A stretch of DNA of 64,000 bases from Hybos culiciformis. Lineage: Eukaryota; Arthropoda; Insecta; Diptera; Hybotidae. Every line of letters starts with the position of its first letter. The first letter of the stretch is position 1. A program made the position numbers and the translations under genes. Positions 1-13,887 of the stretch are shown here, piece after piece. Where the stretch lies: contig OZ023273.1 of the NCBI GenBank assembly GCA_964007475.1, positions 117,599,812 to 117,663,811 of the forward strand, given 5' to 3'. The notes under the pieces were generated by a model. The model had not been told where the DNA came from, did no database searches, and worked only from the letters and a program-made list of their open reading frames with translations.

Positions 1-2184
1 AAATATTTAATTAAATTTCGTGCAGAGAAAAAATGTTCTAACACTTCAAAGCGTTATAGGAAAAAAAGTTTTTTATTTTATTTTATTTTTTTTAAATATT
101 TTTCAGTTTTTTAATTTTATTTTTTTAAGTAGAAAAGTTCTGCAATTTGAAAAAGGAAAATTCTTCTTAGTAATAAGAGAAGACTAGCAATAAAATTACT
201 ATAAATTCAGGATATATATTTTTAAAAATATAAAAAAAAATACATTAAGTTTTGTAGCACAAAGTGCATAATTTTCTTTTTGTTAGACTTTTTAACAATA
301 AAAAATATATTAAGCTGCAAGTAATAAAAGTTTTTTTATTTTTATTTTTTTTTTCTTTCTTTCTCATAAACCTTAATTTATTGTGGATCAAGTTCTAAAG
401 TTGATAGATTATATTTGTTTTATAGGCTTTCTGCGCTTAAATTTAAAAGTTTATTTTAAGGTCGCCTTTTCAAGAACAACAGATCCACATCCAACTCTCT
501 GAAAATATTAGTTGAATTTAATTTATTGATTTTTAATTTTTTGAGAACTGGTTTCTATGATTCTATGATTTTAAAAATAAATTATGCATTCCGAGGCTTC
601 ATATGTAGTATGTCAAAATTCTGTAAAAAATTTAGTATTTTTAAAATGTTGTATTTTATTATAATTTATTAATGTTAAAACTGTGTAAATAGTCTTTTTA
701 CTAAAATATACAGGATTTCAAAATTTCGAATTTAAAGTTTCTTTGTACCTTGTAAAAAATTTTTGGAGAAATCTTTTCTAAAGAATTGAATCTAACTATT
801 TTTTTTTTACACACGCTGTGAAATTATTATGCAATACAATAATTTTTCCATAAGTTTTATTTTTTTTGAAAGCATTGAAAATTTTCAAAAACTTTTATAT
901 AATATAAAATATAGGGTTTTTTCTCAAATAGTTTTTATCAATGGGTGGTAAAGTTATAACTTTGATCTAATATATATTTTATTTATTTATTTTTTTTTTT
1001 TTTTTTTCAAAAAGTATGTACAACGTACAGAAGAAAAATGTCATACTCACTTTGTGAACCTAAACAAAATTAAACTTTTTCTAAATTTATGAAATCATAT
1101 GGCTGACCATCTATAAATCATATAATAATAATTTTTATTTTTTTTTTTTATTTAAGTTTTATAAAACATAAAAACAGATAAAACCCACTGTTTTAAAACT
1201 TATATGTGTAGTAGGTATGTATGTGTTTTGTTCTATATACATAATTCTAAAGTTATTTACGTGATTATTTTACGTAAATAATAAAAAAAAACTATATTAT
1301 TAGCAGGAAACGTTTTTATTGTCGAATATGAATAATAATTATAATAAAATATATGTATGGCTACGTTACATACTGTTAATATACATTAACTATAGATATA
1401 ATACATAAATTCTATAATGTATGTACATACCATGTATATATTAATTTTATTTATTAATAAAAATTTTATGTGTATATATGTAAATGATATATATAATAAA
1501 ATATGTATATATGTATTAATTAATTAATCATGACCCAAATAAAATTTTACACTCTTTATCTTATTATTTCAGAAATTATGGTATCCTTATAAATCTTGTA
1601 CTGTGTGATATATTTTGGTTTTTCATAATAATTTTTTATTTTTATTTTTTTTTAATTTTAAGTCGCTGGAATTTGTGTAAATACATAATTCATGTCATTT
1701 AATACAAACGAGAAAATTTAAAGTCTTACAAAGCAATATAACACTTTCCTGGACTATGTAGGTATTCCGTAGAGTCTTTAAATTATTATTTTTCTCTTGA
1801 TATTTTTACTGAAAATGCTTGCTTATATATGTATTCTTATTTATTATTAAAATTTGTTTATTAAGTATATATAAGATAGTTCTGTTTTCAATTTGTTTCA
1901 CCAGAGGGCTGAACATGATGTAATTTTGTAATTAAACCATGACGGTTTGGTCATGATATCTTTAGTGTCAAATTTTTTGGCAAATAATAGTATTAGCAGA
2001 AGGGAAGTATAAGGTATTTTTGTGCTGTAGAGAGTCATTATCTTACTCTTATGAAGAATTAAGACAATAAAATTACAAAACCAAAAATTTATTTCCCAAT
2101 TTGGTCACGGTATTAAAAACGACTTGATATATATATCTACTAATATAATAATATAATATTGTTTTACATAATATTATGTTATTT

Positions 2185-2226
<42 letters not shown>

Positions 2227-3840
2227 AATTAACTTTAATTTAAGTCATAAATCTTGTTTCTAACTCATATAGTAGTATATGTATAAGGTCTTAAGTAAAA
2301 TCGTTTATTTCATTTAACTTTATGTATTTTTAAGGATAATACATTTTTTCAATATTTAATTATATTCAATCCATAAATATTTACTTTTTAGATAAAATAA
2401 CAAGATCTTAAAAAGGTTATGAAAAACAAGAAAACTCAATAATAAATATATAGATTTTTCTTAACTTAATACCTTTTAGTATTTAGATTGGAAAAAAGGA
2501 CATGTAATAAATAATATGACTGGGGAATTTGAAAAAGAATTTTCAATTTGACTATTTTTATTTCCCTTTAGTCTACATATCCTTTTTTTTCTTATATATG
2601 TATAAATAAATATCTTAATACATAAATACATAGAATTTGTGAAGATTTTTAGCTTTGCTGAGAACATTTTATTATAGTTTTTTTAGCTTGTCGACAATAC
2701 AGTTGAACTTAAAAGTAGTTAATATGAAAACTCTGAAGAATATAATCTACAAGCTAAGTTTGTCATCAAAGTAAAAATAGGTTTATATTATGAATTTTAG
2801 AGCTATAAATTATCTAATAAAACTTTATTGAAAAATAATTACGGTGAGATCGATACAAGCTTAGTTCAAATTTAGTCTGTTTTAGCCGAATGAATGATAC
2901 ACCACAAATTTTTTTAAGTTGTATAAATTGAATGATTTTAATTATATTATTAAAGAATTCGAATATTAATTATTAGTTTATTTAATGATTATTAGAAAAA
3001 CAAAATCTTTATCTCGGTTTTGACAATTGATTGATTTTAAATTGAAGTATAGTCATTATTATTATATCTTCAAGACTAAAAAATTTAGAACACACAACTT
3101 TTTTAACACGGTCGCATTACACCAAACTATAAAATTAATGTAAGGAATTGGAATAAGTTTGGGATTTCATAAAGAGGTCTAGTTAAATCTTTAATTGTAA
3201 AATAAACATAAAGTCTAGTCTATTATTTATATGGAAAAATATAATTTCTAAAATTGAAAATTTATGTATAATTGTACAGCCAATATTATATTCCGTGAAT
3301 ATTAAAAAAAAAGTTTTTTTTTTATTTTCAAAAAAATATAAAAATCCTATTGGAATTAATTTTTTTTCTGTTTGATTTTATATAACTATAATAATATATA
3401 CAATATACTTTTTTTTTTTTAATTCAACACAAGAATTTAGAAAATATTTATGGAACTTTTTATAAGAATTTTTTTTTTATTTTTTTTTAAGATTTGGTCA
3501 TTTTTTTAATTTTATTTATTTTTTTTTTTTATTCAGCTTATTGAAAAAGAAAACCAGTAGAGAAAAAAAAATAGAAAATAAATAAATTCAAAATCACAAT
3601 AAAATAAAGGAAATAAATTGTCAATAAAATTTTGATTTTTTTGCTTGAAGAATTTGGATGATAAATGGTATATATTTAATTTTTATAAATATCAAATGTA
3701 TACACATGAATGCGAGAAAGAAATTTCAAGTGGCAGGCACGTGATTATTATTTGGTGATATTGGCTTGACTTATGAAGGATTTAAGCAAAATTTTACAAA
3801 GTTTATTTTTCTGTTTTATTTTGGTTATTTATTATATACT
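1..3840. other. A+T-rich intergenic DNA
   Basis: Homopolymer runs, TATA-like alternations and one AAT microsatellite. Open frames are short and low-complexity. No gene, RNA or transposon end can be supported. Confidence 0.6.
2185..2229. repeat. (AAT)n microsatellite
   Basis: About a dozen AAT units followed by AAATAAAT. Similar but shorter triplet runs lie at 19873-19895 and 51296-51317, and a (CTTTT)n run at 54143-54166. Confidence 0.9.
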
Positions 3841-3847
3841 TTATTTT

Positions 3848-3889
3848 CCCACATATGTATATTTAGATCCCACATATGTATATTTAGAT
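3848..3889. repeat. Perfect 21-bp tandem duplication
   Basis: CCCACATATGTATATTTAGAT occurs twice back to back (3848-3868, 3869-3889). It sits at the edge of a block (about 3890-4170) whose wording, such as GGCCGAATTTCATGAAAC and CTCGGTAATAGGAAGGTT, resembles widespread insect repeat sequence rather than unique DNA. Confidence 0.8.
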
Positions 3890-4330
3890 CTGTCTTTTCA
3901 GTCTGTGCGTATGTTCCTTAAAAACTCAAAGATATACGGCCGAATTTCATGAAACTTTCACACAATATATATCTCGGTAATAGGAAGGTTGAGTTTGTAG
4001 TGTGATATTTATTTTTACAATAGGTTATGCTTGAGTTACACTACCAAATGTGCTGAAAATGTGACATACGAACTCAAAATTTAGATTGATTCAATCTATG
4101 CTTCTAACATGGAACGCTATATGTGGCTTATACCCTCCGATCTTGTTGTGTACGCTGTATAATTAAAGTGTAGTTAAGTGTCAAGATTTCTATGGTTGCA
4201 TTAATATAATATTGGTTCATTATTTATGCATAGTTAGAATTTCAACTTTTTAACCAGGAAACTTTTAAAAAATTCTTTATTATGTGGTTTATATATATAA
4301 AAAAATAATGATGAATTTTATTGTTAACAA

Positions 4331-5194
4331 TTAAGGCAGCAATCCTACTTTATACTTACATCATTAGTTTGTGAAGCAGTATTTGTGTATGTTCTGTTAA
4401 AAAAAATTATTTTTTTTAAACATCATGCCATTATTATTTCGCAAAATTGCGTTACACTCCAAAAGCTCTCAAAAATGTACATCCTTAAAAATAAAAAGTT
4501 TTATATCTATGGGGTTGACGGAAATAAAAAAATATCTATAAAAAAAAAATATAAAATAAAATTGTATATTTTTTTTTATTTTTTTTTTTTTTATTCAAGT
4601 ACAAAAACTACTTGAATTTTTTTTTTTTATATTTCTTTAAGTAAATGTTTATTGTTTGAAAAAAAAAAAAAAAAAACTTTTCTTACAAAATAAAGTAAAT
4701 AAAAGCTATGAGATGCACTTAAACATGTCTCAATAGTTTTCCATTATAAATTTTCCATGATAAATATTCGTAATACACAGGAAAATAAAAACTATAAATA
4801 AAGGAAAAGCAAAGAAAAAAAAAAAACCAACGAACGAACAAAAAAAAGAACAAAAACAAAAAAGCTTATGAACAGAGAGTACGCGAATTGTCACTTGTTT
4901 ATGCAGATAAGCTTAATAAAAATATGTACATGAATTTTATTCTTTTTTTACATAAAGATTAAAAAGCGGTTTATTTCTTCTTTTTTTTAAGACAAAAAAG
5001 GATGAAATCGAAAGAAAAAAAAATTTTTTTTTTTTTTTTTAAAAACGTGTCTAAAAAATTTTCTCTACGGTGCTTTTTTTATTATTATTATTATAATTTT
5101 TTTTTTTTAGTAACTATTTTACACAAAAAGTGTCTCAAAATCACATTATTTATACTCTACACCTATATTATATAAAAAACACTTTTTATTTTAA
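4331..5194. other. A+T-rich intergenic DNA
   Basis: Long poly-A and poly-T tracts with no supported feature. The short open frame at 4385-4615 is mostly Lys/Ile/Phe from A/T runs. Confidence 0.6.
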
Positions 5195-5797
5195 ACTAGT
5201 CGAAATACCCGGCTTCGTACGGTAGTCCCGAACTTATATTAATATCAAAACGCGTTAATCCAGATTTCGTGCACTAAAAAAAACAGAATTTCAAAATTTA
5301 TTGAATAGCCACTTCCCCGGTGCCTTAACACATCCAGTCTTCTAAATAGTCGATTCGGGTCCAACGCTATAATATTTTATCGGAATATACCTAAATTGCA
5401 AAACCGCCTTCTAAGGTAGCCCCCCGTCGGTGCCTCAGATCAAAAATATAACCAATCGGGTCTCTAGACTCCTTATTTTTAAAATTTTAAAGTTTCGAAA
5501 TTTGTTGTGTAGCCCCCCAATTGAGACGGTTCGGGGCCTTTCAACATCCAGTTTTTTAAATAGGCTTTTCGGGTCCAACGCTACAACATTTTATCGGAAT
5601 ATACCTAAATTCCAAAACCGGCTTCTAAGGTAACCCCCCCGCCGGGGCCTCGGATCAAAAATTTCTAGTACCCTATAACCATCTCGGGCCCCAATGATAC
5701 TTAAGTTCAAAATTTCAGCCAAATCGGTCCAGCGGTTTAGGCGTGATTGAGGACAGAGGACAGAGAACAGAGAATTTTCATTTTTATTTATTAGATA
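5195..5797 (+). repeat. Retroposon-like repeat containing a 214-bp tandem duplication
   Basis: Starts near ACTAGTCGAAATACCCGGCT and ends CCAAATCGGTCCAGCGGTTTAG...GAGGACAGAGGACAGAGAACAGAG...TTTATTTATTAG, a form of 3' end common in insect retroposons. Inside, a block of about 150 bp (around 5295-5450) recurs at about 5498-5662, offset 214 bp, sharing GGGTCCAACGCTA and TTTTATCGGAATATACCTAA. It is GC-richer than its surroundings and encodes no protein. The exact class (SINE, RTE tail or other) is undecided. Confidence 0.75.
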
Positions 5798-6235
5798 TTA
5801 AAAAGCATAAATAAATAAACTGTTGTACACCTACATACATCGATGTTAAATTTTAAATTAGGCGTATATGAAGCGAATATGAAAAATTTTAAATTCAGGA
5901 TAACGAAAAATTTTTATACAAATATGGAAAAAGAAAAAATTACTTTTCCTGTATGTACAATTTTTTCTCATATTTTTAATTAAAAACATTTACTTAAAAA
6001 AAAAAATTCCATTTTTAATAATCCTTTGATTACATAAAAACGTACATATATGTAAGTTATTAAATAAAATTAAATTATACAAAAATATCTAAATGACATT
6101 AATTTTGTATAATCTTTTAGTGTAAATTGAGCGCAGTAGACTTGAAATATATAGGTGCAGGATAAGTTATAGAGGAATGTTTAAAAAGATGATGACTCCT
6201 CATTCATAATGAACCGTTGATAAATAACATTACGT

Positions 6236-6485
6236 CTGCTGAGAAATGAAACAACGTATGACATTTATACGTCATTATTTGACAATAGCACCATTCGATT
6301 CCTCGAACTCGATTTTATAAGTACAACTACTTTGCAATATTCTTAATGTTGATTGAAATTGTTTTTTAGATGAAAATTGTACGCTACTTGATGTTTTTCA
6401 TACGTTTTTTTTTAATTTTCAAATCTTTAAATTCAAATTACTCGAAACTATACTTTTCATTATACGTTGTTTCATTTCTGAGCAG
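6236..6485. mobile_element. MITE with about 26-bp terminal inverted repeats
   Basis: The left end CTGCTGAGAAATGAAACAACGTAT... and the reverse-complemented right end CTGCTCAGAAATGAAACAACGTAT... differ at one position over 24 bp. Total length is 250 bp and no coding capacity is seen. No clear target-site duplication was found. Confidence 0.8.
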
Positions 6486-7219
6486 GCGATTAAATTTATG
6501 AAAACTATAATATATTTATGAAAATTTAATCATGTTGCGGGCTTATTAAGAATTGCATATAGTATTATGCTGTATATTATAAGCTACACATAATATTAAT
6601 AATACATCTTGCAACAAAAAAAAAAAACAAATATTTTTTTAACGACTGAAAAAAAGAAATCATTTCCTTCATTTAGCCATCTGTAGGTGACAAATAAAAA
6701 GCATAATGTTTTTTTGTTATTAAAAAACTATTACGCTCAGGGTTTTCTTTTTCATTAGGGAAAAAGAAAAGCTAAATGATTAACATAGGAAAATTAAATG
6801 CATGTATAACATACAGACGTTAATTAAAAATAAACACATATAGAAATTACGTCAAAGTAAAGAAAATATTTTTTCTTCCGGAGTTTTAAAATTTTCTTCT
6901 TTGAAAGTTGTATTTTTGTGAATTTTTGAAGGATATGTTTTTAAATTAAACATATAGGCAATAAAAGAATAAGTAATATTAAGTTTGACAGATTTTTTGA
7001 AGATATTTTAGCTTATTTTACTCACATCAAAAATAAGAAATCGAATTATATATTTCGGCATGAAGGTATATCCGTCCCCCGCTCAAATGCTTATAAATAA
7101 TTTCGTTTTCAGGATTGAGATTCTACGATTTTCGTGTGTTGTTAGATAGATGTCGGTTAAAGGAGCTTAAAAAATTGTTGAAACCGATTATTACAAAGAA
7201 TTCGTACTTAGGATCTGGA

Positions 7220-7294
7220 TTTCAAAGTAAAGTATCTTATATTGAAATGTAAATAACGATGTTTTCAAAGTAAAGTATCTTATTTTCGAAATGT
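7220..7294. repeat. Direct repeat pair, about 31 bp
   Basis: TTTCAAAGTAAAGTATCTTAT plus a GAAATGT ending occurs at 7220-7250 and 7263-7294, followed by a GC-richer string (AGGCCCCGT...GAGGCCTCG). Likely a fragment of an old repeat; no ends were found. Confidence 0.65.
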
Positions 7295-9178
7295 GAAAAA
7301 AGGCCCCGTACTTTATTTATGAGGCCTCGTCCTACATTTTTTAATTACATTGTTATATATCCTTAGATAGGACTTCAAAATATCTTGTGTAACATTTTAT
7401 CTTCAATACATCAAAAATTAGTATTTCTGCTTGATTGGTACTGTGTACCTATTACTCTTATATTATAAACATTGAGCCAAAATATTATTAATGGAATCAA
7501 TAAGAAGCGCATATTCCAATTTATTTAAAATTATTTATTTTGAAAATTTTGGTTTTTAAAAACACAAGGTGAATCTTTAATTATTTTTTATTTTTACCAG
7601 ATAAATAAAAATCAATTGACATGTTTAAAAAAATGTTTTAACTCATCAAAGAAAGTTATACATACATAGTTTTAAAACAAATATGTTGTCACAAATAAAG
7701 TTTGAATAGTTATATAGTTATGTATAGTTGTATAGTTTACATAGTTATGATTACAAAATAATAGTTGAGGTTGTCATTTTTTTTTTCTGGAAAATTTAAA
7801 AATATCTATCAGTACTTAGCTTTTGATTTTGCTTTTCAATAACTTACATTTATAAAAATTAATATGTATATAGATAGGTATATATTATATGAATGTATAT
7901 GTTTGTAAATAAATAATATATAGCACGATATAAATATTTTATTCAACTTTTCTTTTTATTTATTTTTTTTCTGATAAATCCTTTTTATCCTTTTCTATTT
8001 TTGGTGTCATTGACTGATTTTAAACCCGGATGTTTGTAGACTTTTTTTTTTCATCATCATCATCTTCATTTTGTGTTTTAAAAAAATGTTTTTTTTTTCT
8101 TTTCATTTTTTTAGCTTTCATACATAGTTTATTTTTCATTTTAAATTTTGTTATTTAATTCTTTACTTATTTTTTTTTTTTTTTATTTAATACAAGTGTT
8201 TGCTAAAAAGGATAAGATATCATACATTTTTAGAACATAATAAATAAAAGTCTTAAAGGAAAAAAAAAAAAAAAACAAAATATTATGTGTATAGATTTTT
8301 TTTTTATGAAAGGAAATGTTTTTTTTTTTTTTTACAGATTTGCACAGTTTTCACTTTGTGTGTGTGCATATAAAGTTGGTGGAATAGGTCACTAATGGCA
8401 TGAAGCCAAGAATGTTTCCTTGAATAAAAAAAAAATTAAGAAAAAAATAAAATTCCATAAAAAAAAAGAAAATTCTTTAATATACAGAAAATGATTTTGG
8501 ATTTTCAATATTGGAATTTTCAGTTAATTTTACATTAAATTAGTGTTATTGTTGTGTGAAAAACTTTTATGTATTAATGATTTTTATCTATATACATGAA
8601 AACTTATAAATGTAAGCATGTAATATACATTTATGTAAGTAAGTACTAAAATTTATGCTAAATATTTACATATATTATTAATGTTTTATTTATTGATATA
8701 GATATGCAGGTAAATTTTTTTTTTTTTTTTTTAAACATTATATTACTATATATTATTATATTACTTTATTATTATAAATATAACTATATTCTATATCCAG
8801 GCATATTAGCTTAGAAAATATTGATCATTCTCTTCAAATTAAATTTATTTCAATTAATTTTAAGTTTCAGCTAGCAGCACATATAATTCAAGTGCTTTAA
8901 GGTTCTGAGAGATCAGTAGTTTGCAATCAATTCTTCAAACAATTTACTTTACATTGAAAATATTAAGACATGACTTTGAGAAATTTACATAAACATTTTA
9001 ATTACTTAAATCTTGAGTAATGAAACAGTCAACCTGAAACTATGTGATAATTCAGTAACAAACGTCTAATATGTTTATTTTCCTTCTCAAATAATTACTC
9101 ATTATGATTAATGAAATATTTATATAGTTTTGGTTAGAGACTTCAACTTAATAGTAGATTACAACACATGTTAAGAAA

Positions 9179-9299
9179 ACGAGTTGTGTATACACAAAAA
9201 CACATAGACACGAGTCAATATTTATATCACGAGATCGTTAGGTCGAGTGATATAATATTGACAAGTGTCTTTGTGTTTTTGTGTATATACACAACGAGC
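9179..9299. mobile_element. Near-palindromic fold-back element
   Basis: Two arms of about 55 bp, sharing TACACAAAAACACA, AGACAC and TATATCAC, are separated by a roughly 12-bp loop (GAGATCGTTAGG). The whole stretch would fold into one long hairpin. Such compact palindromes are typical of very short MITEs. No protein is encoded. Confidence 0.8.
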
Positions 9300-12200
9300 T
9301 GTATAACAAATTTTATTAACATATTTTGTATACTGTTTTAATGTGCATGTGAGAGGTAGTTGCAATCAATACATTTGCAATGCAAAAAAAAGTGTAGTAA
9401 ATAAAATTGAAGTGTGTAAATAAAATTTTCTTAAATAAACAATTGACGCATTTAATATACCATTTACCATTTACTGAGCTAAATTTACGATTGTAAATAC
9501 AACTTACTGATCACATGCACATTAACCATTATTCCTACAGTGCTGTGCTTTATTTTAGAGACATAAAAAAATTTATTTAAGTTTATAAAATTCTACTACA
9601 TAAGTAATGTTTCAATCTTAAAATCATCCTACAAAGAGTATTTAATTATGACTTTTTGGAAGGATTTACTTTTTTTTTTAATTTATATTCAAATTGAAGA
9701 AACCTTCAAAAGAACATCAAAAGAAAATAAGAAAAATAATAATATTTAATTTATTCCTCATAATCATTTGACTTAAAATTGAAAATTGAATAGGTCAAAA
9801 TTAAAAAAAAAAAAAAAAAAAATCATTAGGCGAAAACTCTGTGATAACTCTCTGAAAAGTTTTAAATATTTCTGTGGAAAAATCTGTTAATTTAACCAAA
9901 AAAAAGTTTTCGTTTTTTTATTTATATCTAAAAGTAGGGAAAATCAATTATAAAAATAACTTTTTGTGTGGAAAGTGGTGTGTACACAAATTTTAAGAGA
10001 TTTCCTTTTGGTAATTTAAATAAAAAAAAAAAAAAAAAGATTTATTTTTTTTTCGGTTGTATGATAAAACCAAATTTTTTTTCCCAATGAAATGAAAATA
10101 ATATGTATGTATATAAAAAAATATATATAGTTCCGTCAAACAAAGAATGAATTAAATGATAAATAAAAGTGAGATGATTTCAATTTTTGATTTATCCTGA
10201 AGATCGACTAAAAAAAGTACAAATAAATATTGTTAGGAAAACCAATATATAAACATGGTATTAAAAGAATAAGATTATCATTAAAAGGTGTGATTAATAT
10301 TGTAAATCGATGTTGGTCTATTGATCATCATTTTAGAAATATTTCTAAGTTAAATCAATATATCAAAGATTTCATAACTTTATGCATTCTTTTCAATTCA
10401 ATTAAATTATGTTTTGTTCGCAGATTTTTTATACCACAGTAGAACTTTCATGGACTTCGGAACTATGCTAGTTGATAATAATATTCGTGGAACCCTAATT
10501 TTGGAAAATTTCAAGCTTCCAAAAATAAAATGTTATTTTAAATAACTATATTCATAAAATATTCCTCTAACTGAAATTTCAATAAATTCAAAACTTTCAA
10601 GACTTTTATTTTCCAGTCAAAATATGACGCTCTGTATTTGAAAAAAAAAAAAGAGTAGAACTGTCTTTTGATCATTAACTAACATTATATAATGTATGCT
10701 ATACAAGATCCTGTTTTTTTCCATAACAATGAAGGGATAAATAATTTTATTTAAAAAACAAAAAAAAAAGGGATAGGTATTATATTTTTATTTACATTTG
10801 AAGCATATACTTCTTTATAAACCTACTTTAAAACATCAAAAATTAATTTATTTTTAATTTAAAATAATATCTCTATTGAAGAAGTTATAAAGTGAACTAA
10901 ATCAAGGTTATTAAAAACAATATACACATTTAATTTTATTTTTTTTCAATTTAATTATAAGTCAATAGAATTTAATTTTTTTCTTAGTAAAATATATAAT
11001 AATATATTATTATATATTTAATGTGTATGTATATTTATGAAAAAATTCTTTTTTTTTTATTGATATAAAAACTTTATAGATTATATTATAAATCAAAAAG
11101 AAAATAAAATATATAATCTTTTCAATTGGTTTCCTTTTTTTTTTAAGAAATTTATTAATGATAGAAGATGAAAAATTTTTTATTTTCTGGTTATAGTACA
11201 TATGTATTTTATAGAAGTTATTTCCAAGTCAATTTAATTTAAAAAACTTTTTTTTTTATTCAATGTGAATATTGTGAAGTGAAAGACTTCAGGAATGTTT
11301 AAGAGAGAGATGATTTTAAAATTTTTATTGGTTCTCTATATTAAATATATAATATGAGTATAGCGGAAAAACATTTAATATAAATAAAATATTCATATAT
11401 TGTTGTATATATATCTATGTATTTTTTTTTTTAAATCCCTTGGGCAATCGAAACAGATTATAAAATATTTATTAATTTCATAGTTATTAGACTTATAAGC
11501 AAGAAATTTCGAAAGTATAAGTGAAGAAATTATTGATTTTGTATATATAATAAATATTATTGATATGGAAAACTGCGTCATGCATATAGCTGCTATAATT
11601 TGGTTCAAGAAGAATTTGCCTTTTCAACAGTGTGGTTTTTCAAGATTTTTTTTATATGGAATTCAGTGTACTATCACTTCAATTTATCATATTGTATGTA
11701 TATATAGAATTCCGCTTAGTAGTTTCAGAATTTTTCAGTTGTTTAATAAATTTTATGCTTGGTCAAATTGATGATTTTCCGACTTAATGTTTTCATGTTA
11801 TCTTCGAAAGAAAGTAAAATGGTAGAAAATTGTTAACTGTGGAACATTGTAATCATGAAACAATATTTTATTTAACGTTCAAATGATTTTTAAATTAATG
11901 TTGAAAATGATTTACTATACAGTATTTACTATAAAGACTATTATGTGGTTTAAGTAAGTTTTGCAAAAAGAAGAAAATATGCAAATACCTTATACAATTA
12001 GTTTGTATATCAATTCTTGATTTAGATTTTTTTTTAAATTTTACAAAATGTTTTTTATTCATCTAAGAAAATAAAAAATTAAAAACATCTTATTTTATTT
12101 ATATATAAATATTAAATCAAACTTAATTCAAGTCAATGACTATGGTAAATGAAATAGTAAAATCTGTAGACCAACATAAATATCAGGATTTGATTAAATG

Positions 12201-13161
12201 GTTAAAAATTTAAGAAAACTGTTTAAATATGAAATTTCTTTTAGAATAAATAAAATTAAAAAAATGTGCAGTAGAAGTATACATATTAATGGTATCTTGC
12301 TCTAATAGTTCAAAGTCTTTGTGATATTCGTAAATATTAGCGCAGACATAATACCACTGATAATGCTCGACACATCAAATTATTTTTTAATTCAAGATGC
12401 CATAAAATCGAATGTTTCTTATAATGTTTTTGAACTACTTTTTTATACAAATCCTAGAGGATAATTATTTTTGCTAACTAAAATTTAGTTTCAAATAACA
12501 TTATTGGTAAATTTTGTTTTCAAAATAAAAAAAAAAAAATTTTGTTTATAAATTTTTTTTTTAATTTTCCACATGAAATGAAAAAACTTCAAATACAAAA
12601 TAGAATCACATCCAATAAACCAAACGATACAAAAATACACAACTTTATTTTTATTTATTTTTTTATTTTTTTGAATGAAATGATAGGACTTTCAGGAAAT
12701 CGCATTTTCCTTTAAGATTTTTTTTTTATTTTTTTTTTTATTTCAGTTTATCTTAACAAGATAGAAGATCAAATAACAAGATGAGGTTGAAAATACAATT
12801 GTAAGAAGGAAAAAAAAAAAGAATAAAAAAACTTTATAGAGTTTAAAAAAAAAATAAAAAAAAATAGATAAATAAAAAATTACAGTGTAAATAGAGTTGA
12901 TACATAGTCAGAGAAAAACCATTTTTGGTTATTGTTAATCACAAATATACAAATCCAACTTTAGCATAACTTTAACATAATGATGTAGTATAAACTTATA
13001 TAGGTATATTGAAGGATAATAAAAATTATATTAAGTCTATTTATAAAAAAATTAAAAATACTTTATAGTTTTGCCATAAAAATTTTGCTACATCAAATTT
13101 CAATTATAATGAATCTTTTAAGAGTTCACAAGATCACAAGTAGTTAAAAGTTACATCGTTT
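9300..13161. other. A+T-rich intergenic DNA
   Basis: No gene or transposon recognised between the fold-back at 9179 and the LINE. All open frames are 71 codons or shorter and biased to Ile/Lys/Phe/Asn. Confidence 0.6.
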
Positions 13162-13887
13162 ATGATTAAGGCTATATATCAGTTGCCACGAAATCCTATT
13201 AATTTTCAATATACACTTAATAATATTCTTATTCCCAGAGTCAATGAAGTTAGAGATCTCGGCATTTTATGTGATTACCAATTGACATTTAAACCACATG
13301 TAAATTCAATTGTAAATAAAGCAAATTCCACTCTAGGTTTTATTAAACGTTGGTCAAGAGAGTTCTGTGACCCTTTTATAACCAGATTTCTTTTTACATC
13401 TCTTGTAAGACCATTGTTAGAATATGCCTCTCAAGTATGGTCACCCTTTTTTTCTGTCGACATCAATAGAGTCGAATCTGTTCAAAAAAATTTTCTTAGA
13501 TTTGCATTAAGGCATCTTCCTTGGGAGGATAACTTAATCCTTCCACCGTACACAGAACGCTTAAATCTCATTAAGCTTGAATCTCTTCAAGACAGACGGG
13601 AATTTGCAGATGTTGTTTTCATTCATCAAATTATTATTGGTGAAATTATTTCTCCTATTATTCTGGAGAAGATCAACTTTCGAGTTAATACCAGAAGCCT
13701 CCGTACCACTAACTTATTTGAAATTGCTTACCATAGAACCGAATATGGATGCAATGATCCCATTTCTCGAATGCTTGCTTTTGCTAATAAAAACCATCAT
13801 GTTTTTGACCTTAATATCTCTAAGGCATCCCTTAAAGCTGGTTTAAAGGCTAATTATTTTTTCACTAATAACATTGGAAGACTTTAA
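13162..13887 (+). pseudogene. 5'-truncated Jockey/CR1-type LINE reverse-transcriptase C-terminus
   Basis: A 241-residue open frame without internal stops. It contains the thumb and post-RT region of non-LTR retrotransposons: VRDLGILCDYQLTFKPHVNS, then FIKRWSREF, SLVRPLLEYASQVWSPF and VESVQKNFLRFALRHLPW. A complete ORF2 would be four or more times longer, with endonuclease and the catalytic RT core upstream; those are absent. 5' truncation is the normal outcome of LINE insertion. The intact frame suggests a fairly recent copy. Confidence 0.9.
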
